Assembly (NCBI GenBank): GCA_003564775.1
Contig: PXEI01000154.1
Span: forward strand, 1 to 6,618
DNA: 6,618 nucleotides
From: Spirochaetaceae bacterium
GTDB lineage: Bacteria; Spirochaetota; Spirochaetia; DSM-27196; SLAA01
Reading direction: 5' to 3'
The translations under genes were made by a program, and so were the position numbers. The notes below the pieces were generated by a model that saw only the letters and a list, made by a program, of their open reading frames with translations, was not told the origin of the DNA and did no database searches. How positions within the stretch are numbered: the stretch's first letter is position 1; each line of letters begins with the position of its first letter. This document shows, one piece after another, positions 1-5,544 of this stretch.

Positions 1-475
1 CAAACGAGTCATTATTGTACCCGGGTACGGTATGGCCGTGTCACATGCACAGGATGCGGTGCGGCAGCTGCTCAACGCCTTTGAGAAAAACGGCGCCGAG
101 GTGAAGTTTGCCATGCACCCCGTTGCTGGACGAATGCCTGGACATATGTACGTGCTTCTGGCCGAGGTTGGAATTGACTATGACAAGCTCATGGATCTCA
201 AGCCCATTAATCCGCAGTTCGCACATGCAGATCTTGCGCTTATTGTAGGCGCCTGCGACGTAGTTAACCCGGCTGCCAACGCCGCCGAGAACACCCCAAT
301 CTCTGGCATGCCAATTCTCAACGCAGGGGATGCAAAGAACGTTGTGGTCTGCAACCTTGATGAAAAACCCGGATACTCAGGCGTAGATAACGTACTTTAC
401 GAGCAGGATCATGTGATCACCGTGTGGGGCGATGCCTCAGAAACGGTACCACGTCTGACCGAAATGCTCACGTAG
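1..475 (+). CDS. pntB: NAD(P) transhydrogenase subunit beta, C-terminal part (5' end outside window)
   Basis: This is the last ~158 residues of the membrane subunit of proton-translocating transhydrogenase, which couples proton entry to hydride transfer from NADH to NADP+ and so supplies NADPH. The frame is open from base 2, so the first ATG in view (position 32) is internal. What remains is domain III, the cytoplasmic NADP(H)-binding domain. It begins at the dinucleotide-fold motif VPGYGMAVSHAQ (E. coli PntB has a very similar GYGMAVAQAQ). It continues through HPVAGRMPGHMYVLLAE, IVGACDVVNPAA, the ISGMPIL segment and the KPGYSGVDN loop, all hallmark segments of this domain. The C-terminus lies where the family normally ends, so the 3' end is intact. 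The membrane domain lies upstream of the window, and pntA probably does too. A strong terminator seven bases after the stop marks the end of the transcription unit. The family assignment is very secure. Confidence 0.96.
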   Translation, partial: KRVIIVPGYGMAVSHAQDAVRQLLNAFEKNGAEVKFAMHPVAGRMPGHMYVLLAEVGIDYDKLMDLKPINPQFAHADLALIVGACDVVNPAANAAENTPISGMPILNAGDAKNVVVCNLDEKPGYSGVDNVLYEQDHVITVWGDASETVPRLTEMLT

Positions 476-481
476 CTCTGA

Positions 482-510
482 GGCGCGCTCTGTTGAGCGC
501 GCCTTTTCTT
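482..510 (+). terminator. Rho-independent terminator of pntB
   Basis: A perfect 9-bp GC-rich stem (GGCGCGCTC at 482-490 pairing with GAGCGCGCC at 495-503) with the 4-base loop TGTT is followed directly by TTTTCTT. It starts seven bases after the pntB stop. On the opposite strand the hairpin is followed by TCAGAGC rather than a T-run, so it should act mainly on + strand transcription. The convergent methyltransferase gene ends only about 20 bases away and has no obvious terminator of its own. Confidence 0.93.
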
Positions 511-530
511 AATAACGGCACCCGTTTCTA

Positions 531-1169
531 TCACAGCACCCGATAGCTACACATCTTGCAGGTTGTCCCCTCGTTCTTGAGGTAGTCGGTGTCGTACATG
601 CTGAGCAACTCCCAGGCATCGCGGTGCTCAAGCTCCACCATCCGGCTGCGGTAACCGTAATCTTTGTACGCACCCTCACGAATAGTGAAGCAGATCACCC
701 CACCGGGCTTGGTTACCCGTACCAGTTCATCAAAAGCGTCGGCATCGACATGACCATAGGTGAAGGTTCCGGTGCAGACCACCGCGTCGTAGCTGTTGTC
801 TGCGAGTTCAAGCGGCTTGCTCATGTCCGCCTGTATGTGTTTGCGGTAAACACCTTTCTTCTCAGACTCGTCAAGCATTTCGCGTGAGTAATCAAGCGCG
901 TCCATCGTGGTGTAGCCTAGTTTCTTGAGCTCTTCTCCCACAAGGCCCGTGCCACTACCGGCATCTAGAATCACTGCGTCGGTCTTGGATCCGACTGCAC
1001 GATCCAGCGCGCGCGCCGAGGCGATGTGCGCAACGTAGCCAAAGGATCCCAGGAGATCGCTGTCGTAATCACCGGCCCAGGACTTGTACGCATCCATCAA
1101 TTCTTCGTGATTCTCGGCGGTGTACACCTTGTCGAGTGTCTCGTTGTTGCTGATTTGGTTCTTGTCCAT
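531..1169 (-). CDS. Class I SAM-dependent methyltransferase, METTL27-like
   Basis: A 212-residue cytosolic methyltransferase expected to move a methyl group from S-adenosylmethionine to an unknown acceptor. Motif I, the SAM-binding glycine loop, is DAGSGTG at residues 69-75. D93 in LDYS is placed to bind the SAM ribose, and D115 in QADM is the adenine-side acidic residue. The motif IV strand is YDAVVCTGTFTYGHV (127-141), and the later LVRVTKPGGVICF segment is the usual post-motif strand. The N-terminal YKSWAGDYDSDLLGSFGY (28-45) resembles the start of Williams-Beuren/METTL27-type proteins (family knowledge; substrate unknown there too). The length is normal for a single-domain enzyme. The ATG at 1169 is supported by a GGAGG five bases upstream (1179-1175 on the - strand). 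The gene stands alone: it is convergent with pntB and divergent from typA, so its context gives no clue to the substrate. A small-molecule or protein acceptor are both possible. Confidence 0.9.
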   Translation of the reverse strand: MDKNQISNNETLDKVYTAENHEELMDAYKSWAGDYDSDLLGSFGYVAHIASARALDRAVGSKTDAVILDAGSGTGLVGEELKKLGYTTMDALDYSREMLDESEKKGVYRKHIQADMSKPLELADNSYDAVVCTGTFTYGHVDADAFDELVRVTKPGGVICFTIREGAYKDYGYRSRMVELEHRDAWELLSMYDTDYLKNEGTTCKMCSYRVL

Positions 1170-1302
1170 TCTTTCCTCCGGTTGTGTCTACAAAAAAATA
1201 CACTCTTAGGCTAAAGGCTCCCCGGGAAAGGGTCAAGGTGCAGTGGGAAAGTGAGCAATCCGCATTTCGAGTTGCGTCGCTGCGCGCTGAGTACCGACCC
1301 GC

Positions 1303-1332
1303 TTGACTTTCAGCCCCTTCTCGTAGTCTTAT
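1303..1332 (+). promoter_or_regulatory. Candidate sigma70-type promoter of typA
   Basis: TTGACT at 1303-1308 matches the -35 consensus at five of six positions. It is followed after 18 bases by TCTTAT at 1327-1332, which matches the -10 at four of six. Transcription would start near 1339-1340, leaving only about 11 bases before the proposed ATT start and just room for the Shine-Dalgarno. The -35 is convincing; the -10 and the slightly long spacer are less so. Confidence 0.4.
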
Positions 1333-1340
1333 TTTTGTCT

Positions 1341-1345
1341 GGAGA
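1341..1345 (+). promoter_or_regulatory. Shine-Dalgarno of typA, fixing an ATT start
   Basis: GGAGA at 1341-1345 lies five bases (CACCC) before the ATT at 1351. It is the only good ribosome-binding sequence in the stretch between the in-frame stop TAG (1324-1326) and the P-loop codons. It therefore decides the start: no ATG, GTG or TTG occurs in this frame before 1435, which is already past the P-loop. An in-frame CTG at 1339 overlaps the GGAGA and has no site of its own. Confidence 0.7.
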
Positions 1346-1350
1346 CACCC

Positions 1351-3168
1351 ATTTCAACACTAACAAATCCCGGCATACGCAACATAGCTATTATCGCCCA
1401 TGTTGATCATGGCAAAACCACCCTTGTCGACGCAATGTTTCGACACAGCGGCCTTTTCCGGGAAGGCCAGGCGGTGGAAGACCGACTTATGGACCGCATG
1501 GATCTTGAGCGCGAGCGCGGCATAACCATTGCAGCCAAGAACTGCGCTGTGCGCTGGGGCGATGTCAAAATCAACATCATCGACACCCCGGGGCACGCCG
1601 ATTTCGGTGGTGAGGTAGAACGCGCTTTGTCCATGGCCGACGGGGCCCTGCTCCTGGTAGACGCAGCCGAGGGGCCGTTGCCTCAGACTCGTTTTGTGCT
1701 GAACAAAACCCTTGAGGCGGGCCTCAAGATCATTGTGGTCATTAACAAAATTGACCGCAAGGATGCGCGCGCGCACGAGGTTCTTGAGGAGGTCAGCGAA
1801 CTCTTTATAGATCTCGACGCCAATGACGAGCAGCTCGACTTCCCCATGGTCTACGCTATTGGGCTTGAGGGCATAGCCAAACGGAGTCTCGACGCCCCCA
1901 ACGAGGGGCTTGATCTGCTGCTTAACATGATTGTAGAGGAGATCCCGGCGCCTGTGTTGCGCCCCGACCGACCTTTCCAGATGCTGGTGAGTGATTTGGG
2001 GTACTCCGACTATCTTGGGAGACTTGCTATTGGCAAGACTCACAACCAGCCGGTTGCCGCCGCGGCAGGACTCATTCGCATAGACGCAGATGATAAGATC
2101 AAACCGCTCAAGGTAAACAAACTTCAGGTCTATGACGGCCTGACCATAACCGACGCTGCTCGGGTAGAACCCGGGGACATCGTTGTGTTGTCCGGACTTG
2201 ATGAGGTTCACATTGGTGACACCATCTGCACCAAAGACTCGCCTCGGGCCATGCGTCGCATAACGGTAGATGAGCCTACAGTAGCCATGCAGTTTCTCCG
2301 CAACACCGGCCCTTTTGCCGGACGCGAAGGGAAACACGTCCAAGCCACTAAACTTGGTGAGCGGCTGCACCGCGAAACGCTGCAGAACGTTTCTCTGCGG
2401 GTTGAGGATGCCGACGACAAAGAAGGCTTTCTGGTCAGCGGGCGTGGTGAGTTCCAAATGGCAATACTCATAGAGCAAATGCGTCGAGAAGGCTTTGAGG
2501 TATGTGTTGGCCGGCCCCAGGTAATTTTCCAACATCGCGATGGCGTACGAATGGAGCCGATTGAGCGTGTATACATCGACTGCGGTGATGGGTACTCCGG
2601 AATCGTGACCGAGAAACTCTCGGTACGACGCGGCCGCCTGGTTGGGCTCGTCAACCACGGTAACGGTCGGGCGCGGCTTGAGTTTAGTGTTCCCTCGCGG
2701 GCCTTGATCGGGTTCCGCGACGAGTTGCTTACCGACACGCGCGGTACCGGCATTATGAATGCGTACATTGAGGGCTATGAACCCTACCGTGGAGACTTCC
2801 CTACCCGCTACACCGGTTCACTGGTCAGCGACCGGCAAGGAAGTGCCGTGCCCTATGCCCTCTTTAACCTGGAACCGCGCGGCACCATGTTTGTCTCACC
2901 TGGCGACCCGGTATACGAAGGCATGGTCGTTGGCGAACACAACCGCGAGAACGACCTGGACGTGAACCCGTGTAAGACCAAGAAGCTGACCAACATGCGC
3001 GCCTCGGGTAGAGACGACAACGTGATCCTTACTCCACCACGCCCCCTGACAATGGAAGCGGCAATCAACTTTATTCGTGATGATGAGTTGGTAGAAATCA
3101 CGCCACAGTCTATCCGTATTCGCAAGCGCATACTGCAGATAGGAGACCGTAAGCGAAGCCGAGACTAG
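1351..3168 (+). CDS. typA: Ribosome-associated translational GTPase TypA/BipA, with a probable ATT start
   Basis: TypA/BipA is an EF-G-like GTPase that binds the 70S ribosome and helps 50S assembly and growth under cold or other stress. From ATT 1351 the protein has 605 residues, the usual family length, and begins (M)[20 protein letters not shown]. The G1 P-loop AHVDHGKT is at residues 16-23, RERGIT (switch I) at 54-59, DTPGH (G3) at 78-82 and NKID (G4) at 132-135. Translation-factor domain II, an EF-G-like domain III, a domain V-like region and the BipA-specific C-terminal domain follow. The last contains the signature KKLTNMRAS (544-552) and ends [17 protein letters not shown]. Starting at the first ATG (1435) would remove 28 residues including the whole P-loop and leave a dead enzyme, so the upstream start is required. 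The gene appears monocistronic: it has its own promoter candidate and a separate promoter follows it. I see no clear terminator hairpin after the stop. The identity is certain; the exact start codon is inferred. Confidence 0.95.
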   Translation: MSTLTNPGIRNIAIIAHVDHGKTTLVDAMFRHSGLFREGQAVEDRLMDRMDLERERGITIAAKNCAVRWGDVKINIIDTPGHADFGGEVERALSMADGALLLVDAAEGPLPQTRFVLNKTLEAGLKIIVVINKIDRKDARAHEVLEEVSELFIDLDANDEQLDFPMVYAIGLEGIAKRSLDAPNEGLDLLLNMIVEEIPAPVLRPDRPFQMLVSDLGYSDYLGRLAIGKTHNQPVAAAAGLIRIDADDKIKPLKVNKLQVYDGLTITDAARVEPGDIVVLSGLDEVHIGDTICTKDSPRAMRRITVDEPTVAMQFLRNTGPFAGREGKHVQATKLGERLHRETLQNVSLRVEDADDKEGFLVSGRGEFQMAILIEQMRREGFEVCVGRPQVIFQHRDGVRMEPIERVYIDCGDGYSGIVTEKLSVRRGRLVGLVNHGNGRARLEFSVPSRALIGFRDELLTDTRGTGIMNAYIEGYEPYRGDFPTRYTGSLVSDRQGSAVPYALFNLEPRGTMFVSPGDPVYEGMVVGEHNRENDLDVNPCKTKKLTNMRASGRDDNVILTPPRPLTMEAAINFIRDDELVEITPQSIRIRKRILQIGDRKRSRD

Positions 3169-3171
3169 TTC

Positions 3172-3200
3172 TTGCATTGAGTGGCAACGGGCACTACAAT
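3172..3200 (+). promoter_or_regulatory. Sigma70-type promoter for the kinase/regulator pair
   Basis: TTGCAT (3172-3177) and TACAAT (3195-3200) are separated by exactly 17 bases. The -10 matches consensus at five of six positions, the -35 at three. It starts four bases after the typA stop and would give a start site near 3207, about 15 bases before the GTG of the kinase. The spacer contains GTGGCAA (3181-3187), also found in the inverted repeat near 5000, and an imperfect inverted repeat AGTGGC...GGCACT (3180-3195). This could be an operator overlapping the promoter. Confidence 0.55.
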
Positions 3201-3221
3201 ACGAGCCAAGAGTAGTGAACA

Positions 3222-4328
3222 GTGATATCTCAACAAAAAAAAGTTCTGATTGTCGACGACTCCATGATCCTCGGCAAGACACTGGCGATGTTTCTCAACA
3301 AAAACGGCTACAAGGCCGAGGCGGTGCCCTCAGGTGAGGCCTGTCTGCACCGGGTTGAGAACATCGAACTCCCAGAACTTATTCTCATGGATATCTACCT
3401 GGGCCCAGGATGTATGAATGGGCTGGAGACCACACGTAAACTCCACGCAAATTTCGATATCCCGGTGGTTCTCCACTCCGCATACAACGACCGTGAAACG
3501 CTCCGCAGCACTCAGTTTATGACCAAGTACGGGTACATCTACAAGACGCCGGGCAACGAGGAGTTTGTCCTAGCGCATATAGAAATGGCCTTTAAACTCA
3601 TTGAGCGTGAGCGAATGTTCCGTGACCTCTCGGCCCATCTTCACCACATTAAAGAAGAGCAGAACGCGTTTCTGGCCAGGGAGATTCACGACGACCTGGG
3701 CCAATCAATTGCAGCGTTAAAGATAAACCTCACCATGCTTGAACGTGCGGTAAGCCGTTCCGAGATGGATCCGGTCATTAGCGACATGCGTAGCATTCTG
3801 GACAGCACCGTAACCAAAACTCGTGCGCTCATTCATGAACTCAGGCCACCGGTACTCGATACGAACGGTATTATTGAGGCGCTCCGGTGGCATGTAGAGG
3901 ACGTCCGCAAGCAGTTTGGCATAACAGTTGAGTTTGCTCCCAGAAATGAGGAGCTGGAACTTGGCGCAGAAAAGTCCCTGGCGGTTTTTCGCATTGTACA
4001 GGAGGCCCTCACAAATGTGGCGCGTCATTCCGGTGCCACACGGGTTGGGGTCGATGTACGCAGCAATAGTCGCAGCTTTTTGGTGACGGTCACCGACAAT
4101 GGCAGAGGCTTTGCTCCGGAATCTATGCAGAGTACGCCCGGCGGATTCGGCATTCTCAGCATGACCGAGCGTGCAGAACGTTTGGGCGGTCGCTTTCGAA
4201 TACATAGTGAGCCGGGGGAGGGCACGCGGGTTACGCTTGTTATGCCCTATGTCCTGCGGCCCACCCCTTCTACGGAATGGAGTCCGCAACTGGAGCTCCT
4301 GCCCCAGATACCGGAGCTTAAAACATGA
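3222..4328 (+). CDS. Soluble REC-HisKA_3-HATPase sensor histidine kinase (NarX/DegS class)
   Basis: A 368-residue cytoplasmic protein with no membrane segment or signal peptide. Residues 7-122 form a receiver domain with acidic pocket D12/D13, phospho-acceptor D57 (LILMDIYLG), the Thr/Ser switch S86 and the conserved lysine K108. A helical linker (about 120-148) leads to a HisKA_3 dimerisation domain whose H-box is REIHDDLGQSIAAL, with phospho-acceptor H156. The HATPase_c domain shows the N-box FRIVQEALTNVARHSGA (E261, N265), the G1 box DNGRG (292-296), GGFGILSMTERA (307-318) and GEGT (332-335). All catalytic residues are present. The start is GTG at 3222: an in-frame TGA lies just upstream (3216-3218), and the next in-frame ATG would cut into the receiver. 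Its ribosome site is weak (AAGAG at 3208-3212). It overlaps the response-regulator gene by ATGA, so the two are almost certainly cognate. The input would have to come through the receiver, meaning phosphorylation by another kinase, or from an unseen partner protein. Confidence 0.93.
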   Translation: MISQQKKVLIVDDSMILGKTLAMFLNKNGYKAEAVPSGEACLHRVENIELPELILMDIYLGPGCMNGLETTRKLHANFDIPVVLHSAYNDRETLRSTQFMTKYGYIYKTPGNEEFVLAHIEMAFKLIERERMFRDLSAHLHHIKEEQNAFLAREIHDDLGQSIAALKINLTMLERAVSRSEMDPVISDMRSILDSTVTKTRALIHELRPPVLDTNGIIEALRWHVEDVRKQFGITVEFAPRNEELELGAEKSLAVFRIVQEALTNVARHSGATRVGVDVRSNSRSFLVTVTDNGRGFAPESMQSTPGGFGILSMTERAERLGGRFRIHSEPGEGTRVTLVMPYVLRPTPSTEWSPQLELLPQIPELKT

Positions 4329-4960
4329 TCCGGGTTTTCATTGCCGACGACCATGAGCTCATTCGCAACGGCTTCGCCAAACTTGTAAACAGCGAGGACG
4401 ACCTGCGCCTGGTGGGAGAAGCCTGCAGCGCCAGCCAGTTGTTTGAGTTGCTTCCCACAGTGGGGCGTATCGATGTGCTGCTACTGGACATTGGACTACC
4501 CGACCGCAACGGACTTGAAGTGCTCAAGGACCTGCGCCTACGGGCTCCGGAGCTCCGAACCCTGGTTCTGAGTATGCATCCGGAGGAACGTTACGCACTA
4601 CGGGCGCTGGCCGACGGTGCGGCCGGATACGTCACTAAGGATGCAGCGTCTGATGAGCTGGTAAATGCCATTCGCCGCGTGTATACCAAAGGTCGATATA
4701 TCTCTGAAACGCTGGCCGAGCAGTTCATGCCGCAGTCCAGAACACGTGCCGAAACTCCGCCCCACACCCTGCTCTCGGACCGCGAGCACGAGATACTCCT
4801 GCTTATTGGTAGTGGAATGTCTGTACGTGAGGTTGCTGAGTCACTGGCACTCAGCATCAATACGGTTAACTCCTACCGCCGCCGACTCCAACAGAAAATG
4901 AGGCTGAAGAGCAACGCAGAGCTCACGCGCTATGTCCTGCTCCATCAGCTAATAGAGTAA
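4325..4960 (+). CDS. NarL/LuxR-family response regulator
   Basis: A 211-residue DNA-binding response regulator, the expected partner of the kinase just upstream. The receiver domain (residues 2-118) has D8/D9, phospho-acceptor D55 (VLLLDIGLPDRNG), S83 and K105 (GYVTKDAASDEL). A short linker (about 128-147) leads to a LuxR-type helix-turn-helix (149-211). There LSDREHEILLLIGSGMSVRE is the scaffold and first helices, and ALSINTVNSYRRRLQQK holds the recognition helix; the end KSNAELTRYVL is typical of NarL-type regulators. The ATG overlaps the kinase stop (ATGA, 4325-4328) with GGAG at 4313-4316 eight bases upstream, so the two genes are translationally coupled. Targets are not shown by the sequence. 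The inverted repeat around 4993-5017 and the related motif in the kinase promoter are candidates for its binding site. No terminator with a T-run follows the stop. Confidence 0.95.
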   Translation: MIRVFIADDHELIRNGFAKLVNSEDDLRLVGEACSASQLFELLPTVGRIDVLLLDIGLPDRNGLEVLKDLRLRAPELRTLVLSMHPEERYALRALADGAAGYVTKDAASDELVNAIRRVYTKGRYISETLAEQFMPQSRTRAETPPHTLLSDREHEILLLIGSGMSVREVAESLALSINTVNSYRRRLQQKMRLKSNAELTRYVLLHQLIE

Positions 4961-4992
4961 GGCTTATCGTAATTCCTGACTAAACCGTTATT

Positions 4993-5037
4993 TTTTGCCA
5001 CATAGAATGTGGCAAAAGAATCACAAATTCTGTGGCA
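4993..5037 (+). repeat. Perfect inverted repeat plus a third half-site, candidate operator
   Basis: TTTTGCCACAT (4993-5003) and ATGTGGCAAAA (5007-5017) form a perfect 11-bp inverted repeat around the 3-base centre AGA. The core half-site TGTGGCA (5008-5014) recurs as a direct copy at 5031-5037, 23 bases away, roughly two helical turns. Between them, CACAAATTCTGTG (5022-5034) is itself nearly palindromic. The element lies in the 110-base gap between the response regulator and the next gene, 34 bases or more before the favoured ATG at 5071. The T-run is on the 5' side of the stem and AAAAGAATC follows it, so it is not a normal intrinsic terminator on either strand. A protein-binding site is the likelier reading; an RNA hairpin in the intergenic transcript is the alternative. 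Confidence 0.6.
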
Positions 5038-5070
5038 TTCCGCAGAACAATACCGCTATACACTAACCCC

Positions 5071-5544
5071 ATGACAAGTCCCGGAAATCGGTCGTTCGGC
5101 CACAAGCCCCTTTCTGGCTACGACAAGATGAGCATAATCCTGGCGGACAGCTCGACAGTGCTGCGCCGAAACGTCCGCAAGCTCATAAGCAACACCGATT
5201 GTACTCTGGAAATTCACGAAGCCGAGACGGTGTGCGACACCTTGTGCTACCTGCAGCGACACACTGTCGATCTTCTCATACTGGATCTGCAGTTCCCCGA
5301 CGGCACAGGATTTGACGTGCTCAAAAAGCTAAGTCTGCTCGACATTCGGCCGAGCGTCGTCGTACTGACCAACTTCCCCAGTGAGGTGAACCGGGTGCGC
5401 GCTCGTGAGTTGGGCGCCGACTACTTTCTGGATAAATCATACGAGTACGAACAGGTCTTGTCTATTCTGGAAAAACTCTGCCTTGCGCATGCCGCAGGGC
5501 AGTCAACCAAAAGTAAAGGGACACACGTAAGGAGGCAAGGGTGA
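5071..5544 (+). CDS. Stand-alone receiver (REC) domain protein
   Basis: A single-domain CheY-like protein of 157 residues from ATG 5071, or 138 residues from ATG 5128, where the receiver fold itself begins (MSIILADSSTVLRR). A GTG at 5032 is also in frame but lies inside the repeat element. None of the three has a clear Shine-Dalgarno. A TATACA at 5057-5062 could be a -10, but no -35 fits. Counting from 5071, the phospho-acceptor is D72 (LLILDLQFPDGTG), with switch T100 and lysine K122 (FLDKS). The acidic pocket is LADSS: only D26 is present, where most receivers have two adjacent acidic residues. There is no output domain; the C-terminal ~20 residues are basic and likely flexible. The stop overlaps the chemoreceptor start (GTGA), so it probably works with that receptor's signalling pathway as a response regulator, phosphate sink or adaptor. 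The role is inferred from position only. Confidence 0.85.
   Translation: MTSPGNRSFGHKPLSGYDKMSIILADSSTVLRRNVRKLISNTDCTLEIHEAETVCDTLCYLQRHTVDLLILDLQFPDGTGFDVLKKLSLLDIRPSVVVLTNFPSEVNRVRARELGADYFLDKSYEYEQVLSILEKLCLAHAAGQSTKSKGTHVRRQG
5529..5535 (+). promoter_or_regulatory. Strong Shine-Dalgarno fixing a GTG start for the chemoreceptor
   Basis: AAGGAGG (5529-5535) stands five bases before GTG 5541 and lies inside the 3' end of the receiver gene. It is the best ribosome site in the window and supports GTG 5541 over any later in-frame codon. Its position shows that the receptor is translated from the same message as the receiver protein, with stop and start overlapping as GTGA. Confidence 0.85.

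Noticed and set aside
1360..2658. A 432-codon open frame on the - strand opposite typA
   Set aside because: It is antisense to a certain TypA gene, shows no recognisable domain, and has low-complexity residue use typical of the mirror frame of a codon-biased gene. TypA motifs explain the conservation of this stretch.
4981..5004. Sigma28 (flagellar/chemotaxis) promoter from TAAA and GCC elements
   Set aside because: TAAA (4981) and GCCACATA (4997) are three bases too close, and the -10 element lacks the CGATAA core.
4993..5017. Intrinsic terminator after the response regulator
   Set aside because: The stem is perfect but is followed by AAAAGAATC on + and AAAATAACGG on -. The T-run is on the wrong side and the stem is AT-rich, so it does not fit a Rho-independent terminator.
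5032..5056. Sigma54-type promoter around TGTGGCATTCCGCAG
   Set aside because: The GG and GC elements are about three bases too close for the -24/-12 spacing.
5032..5070. GTG 5032 as the start of the lone receiver gene
   Set aside because: It lies inside the third TGTGGCA half-site, has no Shine-Dalgarno, and would add 13 residues with no link to the receiver fold. ATG 5071 or 5128 is more plausible.
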